DNA of 64,000 nt from Pseudomonas sp. BN417 (GCF_029871205.1 NZ_SSOJ01000162.1:140797-204796), one strand, 5' to 3'. Shown: positions 22,536 through 33,460, counted from the stretch's first letter. The notes: generated by a model from the sequence alone, not told the origin. A program made the numbers and translations.

Positions 22536-23522
22536 ATGAAAGTCTTCACCTGCCTGGCTGCCGGTCTGAGCCTCTGCGCCCTGGCCGGCCAGGCCAGCGC
22601 CTGGTCGCAACCGACCCACAAGAACATCGTCAAGGATGCCCTGGCCTACATGAACTCCCCCTATGCGACAGGGGAGATGCGCGAGGCCTACCAGTTCTAC
22701 GTGAGCGCCGCCGGTAGCGAGGCCAAGGCGGGCGAAATTCTCGGCCAGGCGGCCTACGACGTGGACGATTTCAAGGACACCCGTCTGGGCGGCTGGTGGG
22801 TCGGTTACGAGTACGCGCCGGTGTGGAACGCCGCTTCCGGGCTAGTGAACTACACCTCCTACTGGCACTTCCTCAACCTGACCCGCGACGGCGACGCCCA
22901 CGGCAATGCCCATGGCGGCTACGACTATCGCTACCACAAGGTGGACGGTGGCATCGCCGATGTCGACTGGTACGCCATGGTTTATCTCTACAACCGCGAG
23001 CTGAAGCGGGAGGACTTCGACACCACCGAATCCCATTACCGCCGGGGCACCCGCTCCGACTGGCAAGGGCATTACGGTGACTTCCAGACCGCCGCCTTTC
23101 AGCCCATCGATAACCTCGCCGGTTACTGGTTCGACCAGTTCCGCGCCGCGCCCTCGCTGCAGACCATCGGCTACGCCCTGCACGCCACGGGCGATGTGGC
23201 GCAGCCGCACCACGTGTGGGTCACCTCGGCCAACGGCCACTCCAGCTGGGAAGGCTGGGTCGACGACCATTACGCCAGCGAAAAGCTCAACGATCCGGCG
23301 GCAGTGGCCAACCTCATCGGCCGCTATGACCCGAGCCGGAGCATCCGCGAGTTGCTGACCCAGACCGGTCAGGTCGCTTATGCCCACCCCGAGCCGCTCT
23401 ACGACACTAGCTACGCGACGCGCCTGCGAGTAGCCAAGGAACTGATCCCGGAGTCCATCGCGCTCACCGTTACCGTGCTGACCAAGGGCGCCAGCAGCTT
23501 CAATGCGTCCGAAGGCATCTGA
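22536..23522 (+). CDS. plcB: Secreted zinc-dependent phospholipase C (PlcB-like)
   Basis: Member of the zinc metallophospholipase C family (B. cereus PLC type). The 328-aa precursor has a signal peptide (MKVFTCLAAG...GQASA) whose cleavage after residue 22 leaves Trp23 as the new N-terminus; in this family the N-terminal Trp is a zinc ligand. Other ligand-rich segments are DVDDFKD, SYWHFLNLTRDGDAHGNAHG and ALHATGDVAQPHH. It likely hydrolyses phosphatidylethanolamine or phosphatidylcholine outside the cell. The symbol follows P. aeruginosa PA0026, which is in the same genomic place. The stop overlaps the next gene by 20 bp. Confidence 0.88.
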   Translation: MKVFTCLAAGLSLCALAGQASAWSQPTHKNIVKDALAYMNSPYATGEMREAYQFYVSAAGSEAKAGEILGQAAYDVDDFKDTRLGGWWVGYEYAPVWNAASGLVNYTSYWHFLNLTRDGDAHGNAHGGYDYRYHKVDGGIADVDWYAMVYLYNRELKREDFDTTESHYRRGTRSDWQGHYGDFQTAAFQPIDNLAGYWFDQFRAAPSLQTIGYALHATGDVAQPHHVWVTSANGHSSWEGWVDDHYASEKLNDPAAVANLIGRYDPSRSIRELLTQTGQVAYAHPEPLYDTSYATRLRVAKELIPESIALTVTVLTKGASSFNASEGI

Positions 23523-24774
23523 GGTGGGGCTGCGTCTGATCGCCGGCCTCGCGTTGGCGCTCTATCTGGGGGCTGCCCAGGCTCAACCCACTGCGACGGA
23601 CCTGCGCATTAACGGCGACGTGCTGCCGGGCAGGAGCATCGCCCTGCTCGAACAGGTCCTCAGCCGGGTCAAGTTCAACACCGACCCACGGCAACTGCGC
23701 CGTGGGCTAGTGGAGAACCACCTGTTGGCCCGCGAGGTGGCGAGCGAAATGAACGTCCAGAATCGCGCTGACCTGGACGCCAGCGTCGAGATCGAAGCCG
23801 GCAACCTGCTGGAGCAGTACTACGGTCGCAGTGGTCGGCAGGACCTGCGACCCTTCCTGCGCCAGCCGCAGCCGCTCAGCGCCAAAGGTCTGCACGACAC
23901 GCTGGCGCCTGCCTCCCGTGGGCTGGTGCAGAACAGCCTGGAACTCAGCCCGGAGCAACAGCGCGCGGCCGCGCAGGTGGAGCTGATCCGCTGGCAGTTT
24001 CCCGGCCAGCCCCAGCAGCACTTGGACCTGCTGTCTCTCTATCGAGGCGACAACATCCAGGGGCAGGTGGAATTGCAGCAGGGCAACCTGGAATACCTGG
24101 CGCGTCAGGTGCAGACCCGCGTGCAGCGCGATTACCTCTGGTACCGCTTGGGCCAGGACGGTTTCACCCCGGCGGAGCAGCAGGGCTTGAAGACCCTGGT
24201 GCGCGATCGCCTGGTACGCCAGCGCTACCTGCACCAGATCGGCTTGTACAGCGACTTCCACCACGAGTCCGACACCCTGCGCGAACTGGCGCGCACAGTC
24301 AGCGACGCCGAAGCCGGGGCCTACTACCAGCGCAACCAGGCGCGCTACCGCAACGTCGCCCAGGTGCAGGCTGCGCATATCCGCCTGCCGGACCAGGCCA
24401 GCGCTGACCGCGTCTACACCGAGTTGCAGCAGGGCCTGGATTTCGACGAGGCGGTGCGCCGCTATTCCCAAGCGGAGGACAAGGACCGCACGCCGCCGGG
24501 CGACCTCGGCCTGATCCGTCCCGAGAGCGGCCCGCTGGACCTCCTGCGCAAGACCGCGCTTATCCAGAAGGCCGACAGCCTGTCGCAACCCATGCGTATC
24601 GAGGGTGCCTTCGAGATAGTCCGGGTGCGCAGCCGCGAAGACCGCCAGCTGCCGCTCAGCGACCGCAGTGTTCGCTATGAGGTGAACCAGGCGGTGGCGC
24701 GGGAAAAGCTGGCTGCCGAGTTCGAGGCGCAACTGGGCCGATTGCTCACCGAGGCGCGGGTGGAAGGGCTATGA
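23503..24774 (+). CDS. Exported PpiC/SurA-like peptidyl-prolyl isomerase
   Basis: 423-aa protein with a signal peptide (RLIAGLALALYLGAAQAQ, to about residue 28). A SurA-like N-terminal helical region (EQVLSRVKFNTDPRQLRRGLVENHLL) is followed by a parvulin domain at about residues 280-375 (VQAAHIRLPDQASADRVYTE...GDLGLIR...ALIQKADSLSQP). The start overlaps the end of plcB by 20 bp, so the two are cotranslated. A periplasmic foldase made together with a secreted phospholipase may assist its export or folding; that is inference. Confidence 0.85.
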   Translation: MRPKASEVGLRLIAGLALALYLGAAQAQPTATDLRINGDVLPGRSIALLEQVLSRVKFNTDPRQLRRGLVENHLLAREVASEMNVQNRADLDASVEIEAGNLLEQYYGRSGRQDLRPFLRQPQPLSAKGLHDTLAPASRGLVQNSLELSPEQQRAAAQVELIRWQFPGQPQQHLDLLSLYRGDNIQGQVELQQGNLEYLARQVQTRVQRDYLWYRLGQDGFTPAEQQGLKTLVRDRLVRQRYLHQIGLYSDFHHESDTLRELARTVSDAEAGAYYQRNQARYRNVAQVQAAHIRLPDQASADRVYTELQQGLDFDEAVRRYSQAEDKDRTPPGDLGLIRPESGPLDLLRKTALIQKADSLSQPMRIEGAFEIVRVRSREDRQLPLSDRSVRYEVNQAVAREKLAAEFEAQLGRLLTEARVEGL

Positions 24775-25379
24775 GGAGGTGGCTCGGCGTGGCCTTGGTC
24801 TGTAGCACGGCTGTTGCGGCGGCGGCCTGTGCAATTGTGTTGCTGACGCCGGGGCCGGAGATCCGGCCAGCGCCCTCGCCAAGACCAGCGTTGCAGCCGC
24901 AGCCCATTACCGTTTCCTCTCCAGTGCCTGCTCCGTCGCCCGCCCCGCTTGTCGAAAGTCGGCCCCCTGCCCTGGCCACGGCAGCACCGAGCACGGAGAC
25001 ACCAACCATGGACCAGGCCGAGGCCATGCTGCTCATGCAGTGGATGGCTGAGAAAGGCGACCCGCGCAGCCCAACCCTGGGCGGACTGAAGCCGCGTCAG
25101 GGAGCCACCACCGCCGAGCTGGCGGACCATCGCCAGTACGCGGCGTTGGAGGAGCGCCAGACCCGCGAACTGCTCCAGGCCTACGCCGGTGGTGTGCAAC
25201 AGATTCCGGAGATTCGTGCACGCATCGAGGCGGCGGAGCAGAGTGGCGAACGCACTGCCATCGAACTGGACGAAGCGCGTGCCGCCCTGGCGCAACTGGA
25301 AGCCATGAAAGGGCGGCTGGAAAGTGAGGCGCCGCAGCTGCTGCCCAGCGACACCACGCCTCCCCCGGCGAAGCAATGA
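24771..25379 (+). CDS. Proline-rich membrane-anchored hypothetical protein
   Basis: 202 aa, starting ATGA-overlapped with the preceding isomerase gene. It has one N-terminal hydrophobic segment (LGVALVCSTAVAAAACAIVLL), a proline/alanine-rich linker (residues 28-80: PGPEIRPAPSPRPALQPQP and more) and a charged helical C-terminal part (about 85-190) that may form a coiled coil. No catalytic motif is recognised. As third gene of the plcB operon it probably acts in the periplasm with the isomerase. The same three-gene set exists at PA0026-PA0028 of P. aeruginosa. Confidence 0.8.
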   Translation: MRRWLGVALVCSTAVAAAACAIVLLTPGPEIRPAPSPRPALQPQPITVSSPVPAPSPAPLVESRPPALATAAPSTETPTMDQAEAMLLMQWMAEKGDPRSPTLGGLKPRQGATTAELADHRQYAALEERQTRELLQAYAGGVQQIPEIRARIEAAEQSGERTAIELDEARAALAQLEAMKGRLESEAPQLLPSDTTPPPAKQ

Positions 25380-25446
25380 CAACTGCGGAAAGCAACGGCC
25401 GCTTGCCGCTACCATGGAGGTCTTCGGCATTTAGTGAGGCGTGAAC

Positions 25447-25815
25447 ATGCAGGATTTCTCCACACCCCGCATCAAGGGCTTCCACGCCCACGTCTATTTC
25501 GACGCAGCCACCCTCGAGCAGGCACGTACCCTCTGCGAGGAGGCAGCTCGACGCTTCCCGTTGAAGATGGGCCGCGTTCACGAGAAACCCGTTGGCCCGC
25601 ATCCCGACTGGAGCTGCCAACTGGCCTTCAAGCCCGAGCTGTTCGGTGCGGTGATTCCCTGGCTGGCGCTGAACCGCAACGGCCTCACGGTGCTGATCCA
25701 CCCCATCACCGGCAGCGACCTGCGCGACCACCGCGACTACCCGATGTGGATGGGCGCGGTGCGGCCGCTGGACCTGAGCGGTCTGGAAGACGGTGAGATC
25801 GAGTACGAGCTCTGA
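25447..25815 (+). CDS. DOPA 4,5-dioxygenase family protein
   Basis: 122-aa protein of the small DOPA 4,5-dioxygenase-like family, which adopts a ferredoxin-like fold with conserved histidines: GFHAHVYFD, VHEKPVGPHPDW and LIHPITGSDLRDH. Plant-type members cleave L-DOPA; the bacterial substrate is usually unknown. Start ATG 25447 has GAGG seven bases upstream; a GTG at 25441 is too close to that site. It stands alone between the plcB operon and two repeats. Confidence 0.85.
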   Translation: MQDFSTPRIKGFHAHVYFDAATLEQARTLCEEAARRFPLKMGRVHEKPVGPHPDWSCQLAFKPELFGAVIPWLALNRNGLTVLIHPITGSDLRDHRDYPMWMGAVRPLDLSGLEDGEIEYEL

Positions 25816-25822
25816 CCGAGGC

Positions 25823-25853
25823 GTAGGGTGGATCACACTTCACCGATCCACCG
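25823..25853. repeat. Short REP-like hairpin, GTAGGGTGGATC type
   Basis: GTAGGGTGGATC followed by GATCCACC (25845-25852) forms a small hairpin just after the dioxygenase stop. It shares the GTAGG outer end with the other repeats of the window. Confidence 0.55.
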
Positions 25854-25889
25854 TCGGTGCCTGTTTCGGGCTCTGCTGGTGGACAGGAC

Positions 25890-25968
25890 GTAGGATGGGT
25901 AGAGCGGAGCGAAACCCATGCTGGCGTGCCCGTAATTCTATGGGTTTCGCAGGCTCTACCCATCCTAC
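25890..25968. repeat. 79-nt REP-like hairpin, second copy of the 17042 element
   Basis: Outer arms 25890-25905 and 25953-25968 are perfect over 16 nt (GTAGGATGGGTAGAGC), and the nested pair GCGAAACCCAT (25909-25919) and ATGGGTTTCGC (25940-25950) is perfect. Total length equals that of the copy at 17042-17120 and the arms differ by single compensating bases, so stem pairing is conserved. Confidence 0.85.
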
Positions 25969-25988
25969 GGTGCACCGCGCTCGGGCAT

Positions 25989-26028
25989 GAAAAAAGCCGC
26001 TGCTCCCGTGAGGGGGCAGCGGCTTTCT
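25989..26028 (-). terminator. Intrinsic terminator of trpBA
   Basis: An 11-bp stem (25993-26003 with 26016-26026, AAAGCCGCTGC) is followed on the minus strand by a run of Ts. It lies 15-50 bp after the trpA stop. Confidence 0.9.
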
Positions 26029-26043
26029 GGTGCGACGCTGGCG

Positions 26044-28165
<2,122 letters not shown>

Positions 28166-29047
28166 ATGAGCCGAGACCTGCCCCCGTTAAATGCCCTGCG
28201 CGCCTTCGAGGCCGCTGCCCGGCTGCAGAGCATCAGCCGCGCAGCCGATGAACTGCACGTCACCCATGGCGCCGTGAGCCGTCAGGTGCGGATGTTGGAG
28301 GAAGAGTTGGGTATCGCCTTGTTCAGCAAGGACGGCCGCGGCGTAAAACTCACCGATGCCGGCCAGCGCCTGCGGGATGCCACCGGCGACGCCTTCGAGC
28401 GCCTGCGCGGCGTCTGCGCCGACCTCGCCAAGCGTAGCGAGGATGCGCCCTTCGTCCTCGGCTGCCCCGGCAGCCTGCTGGCGCGCTGGTTCATCCCGCG
28501 GCTGGACCGCCTCAACCGCGAACTGCCGGAGCTGCGCCTGCAACTCTCGGCCAGTGAAGGCGAACTGGACCCGCGCCGCCCTGGCGTCGACGCCACCCTC
28601 TGCTTCGCCGAACCGCCCTGGCCGAGCGACATGCGCGTATTCGAGCTGGCGGCCGAATCCATAGGACCGGTGCTTAGCCCGCGCTATGCCCGCCACGACC
28701 TCCTGGTGACCGGCGCGCCGTCCGCCTTGCTGGACGAAGCCCTGCTGCACACGGTGTCGCGTCCACAGGCCTGGCCCCAGTGGGCGGGTGCCCAGGGGCT
28801 GGATGCCGGCAGGCTGCGCCTCGGCCAGGGTTTCGAGCACCTCTATTACCTGCTGGAGGCAGCGGTGGCCGGCCTCGGCGTGGCCATCTCGCCGCAGCAG
28901 TTGGTGGCCGACGAACTGGCCTCCGGCCGTCTCGTAGCCCCCTGGGGCTTCGTCGAGACCCCGGCGCGCCTGGCGCTCTGGGTGCCGGCGCGGCAGCTGG
29001 ATCGCCGCGCGGAGCAGTTGGCCAACTGGTTGCGCCAGTCGCTGTAG
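28166..29047 (+). CDS. trpI: LysR-family activator of trpBA
   Basis: 293-aa LysR regulator with an N-terminal helix-turn-helix (residues 8-66: [32 protein letters not shown], GcvA/TrpI subgroup) and an effector-binding domain. Divergent placement from trpBA identifies it as TrpI, which activates trpBA with indoleglycerol phosphate. Its last ~50 codons have a diverged second copy at 33279-33401 on the far side of the iron-uptake module, suggesting that DNA was inserted just after or recombined through this gene. Confidence 0.93.
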   Translation: MSRDLPPLNALRAFEAAARLQSISRAADELHVTHGAVSRQVRMLEEELGIALFSKDGRGVKLTDAGQRLRDATGDAFERLRGVCADLAKRSEDAPFVLGCPGSLLARWFIPRLDRLNRELPELRLQLSASEGELDPRRPGVDATLCFAEPPWPSDMRVFELAAESIGPVLSPRYARHDLLVTGAPSALLDEALLHTVSRPQAWPQWAGAQGLDAGRLRLGQGFEHLYYLLEAAVAGLGVAISPQQLVADELASGRLVAPWGFVETPARLALWVPARQLDRRAEQLANWLRQSL

Positions 29048-29080
29048 AGCAGGCCCGGCAGTCCAGATGCCTGCGCCGGG

Positions 29081-31525
29081 CTACTGCAACGACCAGCGCA
29101 GGGTCAGCATGGCATTGCGCGGCTCGCCGTACTGGTTGACCGCATAGGCGGTGTTGGAGCCGATGCTCTGGTAGTACTTCTTGTCGAAGACGTTGTTCAG
29201 GTTCAGGCGGACGTCGACCTGCTCCGACGCCTTGTAGTGGGTCATCAGGTCGACCAGGGTGTAGCCCTTCTGCTCGATGCGGAAGGGGGTTTCCGCGCCG
29301 TAGAAGTTATTGTCCTGGTTGTAGATGGTGTTCTGCCGGTAGACGCCGCCACCGATGGTCCAGCGGTCGAGCTCGCCGGGCAGTTGGTAGCTGGTGAAGG
29401 CCTTGAACATATGGCGCGGCAGTTCGGTGTCGAACAGGCGCCCCTGGTTGGTCTCGTCCTTGTGGTACTTGGCCTCGGTGTAGGTGTAGCCGGCGCCGAT
29501 CTGCCAGCCGGGGGCGAGGCTGCCATTGATCTCCAGCTCGATGCCTTCGCTGCGCACCACCCCCGCCGCTTCATAGCAACTGGGCACCAGGTCCGAGCAC
29601 TGGTTGCGCTCCAGCGACTGGGCGCGGTTCTCCTGGTCGATGCGGAAGATCGCCGTGCTGGCGTTGAGCCTGCCGTCGAAGTACTCGCCCTTGATGCCGA
29701 GCTCATGGTTCTTGCCTTCGATGGGCTTGAGGCCCTGACCGCTGGCGGTGAGCTCCGACTGCGGTTTGAAGATGTCGGTATAGCTGGCATACACCGAGTG
29801 ATGCGGGTCGATGTCGTGGATCAGGCCGGCATAGCGCGTGACATGGCGGGTGACCTCGTAGCTCGACTGAGTGCTGCGGGCGCCGTTCCGGGTGGTGGCG
29901 TCGTAGTCGAACCAGTCGAGGCGGCCACCGACAATGAGCTTGAGGTCATCGCGCAGGTTGAGCCGCGAGGTGACGTAACCGCCCTTCTGCCGGGAGCTGC
30001 GCTCCTGCTGCCAGTAGCTCATGTCCAGGTCCCGCTTGGGCACGCTGTTGGGGTCCCAGGCGAAGATGTCCATGTCCAGCTCGTCATCCAGATAGTTGCC
30101 GTTGCCCTGGAAGATCAGCTCGCGCTGGCTGGCCCCGACGACCAGCTCGTGGCTGCGGCCGAACGCCTGAAAAGGCCCGGACAGGTAGGCGTCGTAGCTG
30201 TTCTGCCGGTCCTTGTAGCGGTACTGGCCGACATACTGGCCGAACTGGTCTTCGTCGACCCAGTAGATGCGCTCCACCTGGGTGCCGTGCATCGCCAGGT
30301 CCGACCAGGTGCGGCTGGCGGCGAGCAGCAGCTTCCAGTCATTGTCGAAGCGTTGCTCCAGGCGGGTGAACAGCGTGGTGTTGTCCTGGTCCCAGTACTC
30401 CCAGGCATTGCCCAGGTAGGTCGAGCGCGACAGATGCAGGTCACTGCCATCCGTCGCTGTCGGCAAGCCACCCCAGGAACTGGTGTTGTTGCTGTTCTGG
30501 TCGGAGGCGCCGAGGGTAAGGGTGGTCCAGTCGCTCAGGTCGGCCTCGCCGATGGCGTAGAGCACCGAGCGCTCGCTGTCGGCAACGTCCTGGAAGCTCT
30601 GCCTGGTCTGGTAGGCCGTGACCACTCGACCCCGCAAGGTGCCGGTCTCGTTGAGCGCATTCGAGGCATCCACCTCGGCGCGGTAGTTGTCCCAGCTGCC
30701 GGCGTTGCCGGTGATGGCCAGGTACGGGCTCGCGGTCGGGCGCTTTCTCACCAGGTTGATGGCCGCGGCGGGGTTGCCCGAGCCCTGCATCATGCCGGTG
30801 GCGCCGCGCACCACTTCGACACGGTCGTAAATCGCCATATCGGGCGAAGAGTTCATGTCCCGGCTGAGGTAGTGGGACAGCTCGCTGGACAGACCATCTG
30901 TCATCAGGCTTTCGACCGCGAACCCCCGCGCGTAGAAGTTGGGCCGCTGCGGGCCGTTCTTCGTCATCGAGATGCCCGGCGTGCTCTTGAGCACGTCCTC
31001 CAGGGTTTTCATGCCCTGGTCGTCCATCCGTTGGCGGGTGATCACGGTGACCGACTGCGGCGTCTCGCGAATCGACAACGGCAACTTGGTGGCGGTCTGC
31101 ATCGCGCCGGTGGTGTAGGAACCGGTGCCTTCGGTGGTCTGCCCCAGGCTGGCGGCATCGATGCTGGTGGCGCCCAGCTCCAGGGCATCGCCCTTCTCGA
31201 GCCTCACCAGTACATAACGCTTTTCCCCCGCCTGCCTGATTTGCAGGCCACTGCCTTGCAACAGTTGGGCAAAGCCCTGGTCCAGCTCGTAGTCACCGTG
31301 CAGGCCTGGCGACTGCAGGCCGGCGGTTTCCGCGCTGCTGAAGCTGATGGTCACGCCGCTGGCGGCGGCGAACTGACTGAGTGTGGTGGCCAGGCTGTCG
31401 GCCGGGATGTCGTAGCCGAGCGGCTCGGCCCAGGCCGGTGTCAACGCCAGCAGCGAGCCGGACAGGCCCAGGGACAGCGCCGCATGGTGGATGTGGCGTG
31501 CAAGAAGGGAGGGTTGTACGGACAT
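29081..31525 (-). CDS. TonB-dependent siderophore receptor/transducer with STN domain
   Basis: Outer-membrane ferric-siderophore receptor of 814 aa. Order: signal peptide (about 1-33, ending PAWAE), secretin/TonB N-terminal signalling (STN) domain (about 34-110: LATTLSQFAAASGVTISF...LLQGSGL), plug domain (about 140-270: ETPQSVTVITRQRMDD...IYDRVEVVRGATGMMQGSGNPAAAI), and 22-strand barrel to the C-terminus (ending in LRWSLQ). The STN domain plus adjacent fecIR genes make it a cell-surface-signalling transducer of FpvA/FoxA/FiuA type. The ligand is not predictable. Start ATG 31525 has AGGAA seven bases upstream. Confidence 0.94.
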   Translation of the reverse strand: MSVQPSLLARHIHHAALSLGLSGSLLALTPAWAEPLGYDIPADSLATTLSQFAAASGVTISFSSAETAGLQSPGLHGDYELDQGFAQLLQGSGLQIRQAGEKRYVLVRLEKGDALELGATSIDAASLGQTTEGTGSYTTGAMQTATKLPLSIRETPQSVTVITRQRMDDQGMKTLEDVLKSTPGISMTKNGPQRPNFYARGFAVESLMTDGLSSELSHYLSRDMNSSPDMAIYDRVEVVRGATGMMQGSGNPAAAINLVRKRPTASPYLAITGNAGSWDNYRAEVDASNALNETGTLRGRVVTAYQTRQSFQDVADSERSVLYAIGEADLSDWTTLTLGASDQNSNNTSSWGGLPTATDGSDLHLSRSTYLGNAWEYWDQDNTTLFTRLEQRFDNDWKLLLAASRTWSDLAMHGTQVERIYWVDEDQFGQYVGQYRYKDRQNSYDAYLSGPFQAFGRSHELVVGASQRELIFQGNGNYLDDELDMDIFAWDPNSVPKRDLDMSYWQQERSSRQKGGYVTSRLNLRDDLKLIVGGRLDWFDYDATTRNGARSTQSSYEVTRHVTRYAGLIHDIDPHHSVYASYTDIFKPQSELTASGQGLKPIEGKNHELGIKGEYFDGRLNASTAIFRIDQENRAQSLERNQCSDLVPSCYEAAGVVRSEGIELEINGSLAPGWQIGAGYTYTEAKYHKDETNQGRLFDTELPRHMFKAFTSYQLPGELDRWTIGGGVYRQNTIYNQDNNFYGAETPFRIEQKGYTLVDLMTHYKASEQVDVRLNLNNVFDKKYYQSIGSNTAYAVNQYGEPRNAMLTLRWSLQ

Positions 31526-31708
31526 GAAAGGGTTCCTGTTCGGGGTGGCATGGGCCGTGTCTGATGCGCGCATGCAGGTGGAGCCGAGGCAGGAACGAAG
31601 ATCTGTTACCCCTGAGGCTGAAATCTTTCTGTCCATTGTTTTGCAGTCGTAGGTGTGGCCGTGAGAATTGGCGGCGTCGGGCGCTGCAGCTGCGGATATC
31701 GAGGGGTA

Positions 31709-32632
31709 TCAGCTCGGCTTGGCTTCAACCCTTACCCAGTACCGCGTCAGTCGGCGGACATGCACCGGCAATGAGTCCTGCAGATTCGCCAGCGCAGCGT
31801 CGCTGTCGTCCAGGTCGAAGGCGCCCGACAGGCGCAGTTCGGCAACCTCGGGCGCGCAGCCGAGATAGCCTTGGCGGTAGCGGGACAGTTCGGCGAGCAG
31901 GTCCTGCAGGCGCCAGTCCACCGCCACCAGCATGCCCTGGGTCCAGGCCGAGGGATTGGCCGCCATCGCACGCAGCGCCCCGGCCGTGTCGGCACTGAAG
32001 CTCAGGGCTTTGCCGGCCTCCACGCGTATCACTTGAGGTGTCGCCAGGCGCGGACGGACTTCCACCGCATGGGCCTCGACCGTTACCCGGGTCAGGCCAT
32101 CGTCCTGACGCACGACGAAGCGCGTACCGAGGGCAAGGATGTGGCCCTCTTCGGTCTGTACGCTGAGCGGGCGCGGGTCCTTGGCGGTTTCCACGAGGAT
32201 TTCTCCCCGGTGCAGACGAATCAGGCGCTGCCCGCCATCGAAGCGGATATCGACCCGGGTATCGGTGTTGAGATCGAGCCGGCTGCCATCGGCCAGGGTC
32301 AGCTGGCGCCGCTCACCGAGCCGCGTGGCGTAGTCCGCGTGCCATGGCGAGGCGCGGTAGCCCTGCCAGCCGACCACGCCGACGCCGAGCAGCATGGCGA
32401 GCATCTTCAAGGCGGCGCGACGCTGGTGGCGAGCCTGTTCCAGGGTCGTAGCCGCCACCCTTGCCGGGGCCTCGCCCAGGCGCTGCTGCAACCGCTCGAT
32501 GCGTCTCCAGGCCTGGGCATGCCGAGGGTCGGCGGCCAGCCAGGCCTGCCAATCGTTCCGGGTGGAGTCGTTGGCAGCGCTGTCGTGCAGGCGCACATAC
32601 CAGTCCACGGCCTGGATCAGGATGGCTTTCAT
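31709..32632 (-). CDS. fecR: FecR-family anti-sigma/sigma-regulator
   Basis: Inner-membrane signal transmitter of 307 aa linking the STN domain of the receptor to the FecI-type sigma factor. It has the N-terminal cytoplasmic FecR_N segment (WYVRLHDS...WQAWLAADPRHAQAWRRIE), one membrane segment (about residues 73-92, LKMLAMLLGVGVVGW), the periplasmic FecR domain (GERRQLTLADGSRLDLNTDT...LHRGEILVETA) and a C-terminal STN-like part contacting the receptor. It overlaps fecI by 4 bp. The symbol denotes family only. Confidence 0.93.
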   Translation of the reverse strand: MKAILIQAVDWYVRLHDSAANDSTRNDWQAWLAADPRHAQAWRRIERLQQRLGEAPARVAATTLEQARHQRRAALKMLAMLLGVGVVGWQGYRASPWHADYATRLGERRQLTLADGSRLDLNTDTRVDIRFDGGQRLIRLHRGEILVETAKDPRPLSVQTEEGHILALGTRFVVRQDDGLTRVTVEAHAVEVRPRLATPQVIRVEAGKALSFSADTAGALRAMAANPSAWTQGMLVAVDWRLQDLLAELSRYRQGYLGCAPEVAELRLSGAFDLDDSDAALANLQDSLPVHVRRLTRYWVRVEAKPS

Positions 32633-33144
32633 GCGTCGTCCAGCAGCAGGCAGTGCATCAGCGCGCGGGCCAGGTGCTTGCGCACCGTGCTGACGGACAC
32701 GCCCACCCGTGCGGCGGCCTTCTCGTAGCTGAGGCCGTCCAGCTGCACGGCGAGGAAGATGGCGCGGGTGCGCGCGCCCAGGCCGTCCAGCATGCGGTCG
32801 ATGGCCAGCAGGCTGTCGAGGATCAGGGCGCGGGTCTCGGCCGAGGGCTCGTGGAGTTCGGGGCGGGTGGCGAGCACCTCCAGGTAGGCCTGCTCCAGGG
32901 AGCGGCGCCGGTACAGGTCGATCACCAGTCCGCGGGCGATGGTCGCCAGGTAGTGGCGCGGCTCGCGCAGGCTGCCGGCGGTGCGGGCCAAGAGCACACG
33001 GACGAAGGTGTCCTGGGCGAGGTCGGCGGCATCGGCGGAGTTGTTCAGGCGCAGGCGCAACCAGCCGCGCAACCAGCCGTGGTGATCGCGGTAGAGCGTA
33101 TGTACGTGCTGTTGCAGTGTTGTGTTGGGAACTGCGATGGACAC
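32629..33144 (-). CDS. fecI: FecI-like ECF sigma factor
   Basis: Extracytoplasmic-function sigma factor of the iron-starvation group, 171 aa from GTG 33144, which follows a GGAGGGAAGG ribosome site. Region 2 (ADAADLAQDTFVRVL) and region 4 (LDGLSYEKAAARVGVSVSTVRKHLARAL) are clear. It should direct transcription of the downstream receptor gene when FecR is signalled. The gene is first of the minus-strand set fecI-fecR-receptor. The symbol denotes family only. An upstream in-frame extension to 33189 overlaps the promoter and is not used. Confidence 0.93.
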   Translation of the reverse strand: MSIAVPNTTLQQHVHTLYRDHHGWLRGWLRLRLNNSADAADLAQDTFVRVLLARTAGSLREPRHYLATIARGLVIDLYRRRSLEQAYLEVLATRPELHEPSAETRALILDSLLAIDRMLDGLGARTRAIFLAVQLDGLSYEKAAARVGVSVSTVRKHLARALMHCLLLDDA

Positions 33145-33171
33145 CCTTCCCTCCCTGCCTGGGTAAATGCA

Positions 33172-33218
33172 GATAAGAATTAATCGCAATTATAGCGACG
33201 CAGGCCCCGCTTTGTGAA
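33172..33218 (-). promoter_or_regulatory. fecI promoter with Fur-like AT-rich element
   Basis: On the minus strand TTCACA (33213-33218) and TATAAT (33189-33194) are spaced by 18 bp, a near-consensus sigma-70 promoter. Directly downstream is GATTAATTCTTATC (33172-33185), which resembles the GATAAT-type hexamers of a Fur box although it is not a full consensus. Iron repression is expected for this gene family. Confidence 0.6.
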
Positions 33219-33278
33219 TATGCGGCCGGAGGGCGATGGCTGCCCCGACGGGCTGCGGCTGGCGAGCCAGAGCCCGTC

Positions 33279-33401
33279 GACGAACTCGCTTCGGTTCGCC
33301 TGGTGGCGCCCTGGGGCTTCGCCGGGATGCCGGCCCGGCAACTCGACCGTCGCGCTGAACGCCTGGCCCTGTGGTTACGTCAGGAACTGGCGGGCCGATA
33401 G
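33279..33401 (+). pseudogene. Remnant of a trpI-like LysR gene, C-terminal end only
   Basis: This frame reads [14 protein letters not shown], then [19 protein letters not shown], then a TAG stop. It aligns with the very end of TrpI ([14 protein letters not shown]...[18 protein letters not shown] at 28911-29044). Eight residues are missing, and the gap falls between two PAR tripeptides of TrpI, as a slipped deletion would give. No start or upstream LysR domain is present; similarity fades before 33279. It is untranslated debris, or a scar of an insertion or allelic exchange at the trpI 3' end. Confidence 0.85.
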
Positions 33402-33460
33402 CCGCATTCTTGGCTAGCCTTGCAGGGGAACCCATCCGTGCCTGCCACAGGAGATACGCC

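Noticed and set aside
29237-31564. 775-codon open frame on the plus strand
   Set aside because: It is the antisense shadow of the TonB-dependent receptor gene; the composition is typical of high-GC antisense frames and there is no ribosome site or known domain.
29081-33144. Integrative element with transposase around the iron module
   Set aside because: No transposase, integrase, or terminal inverted repeats are present; only the trpI remnant supports insertion, which fits homologous recombination better.
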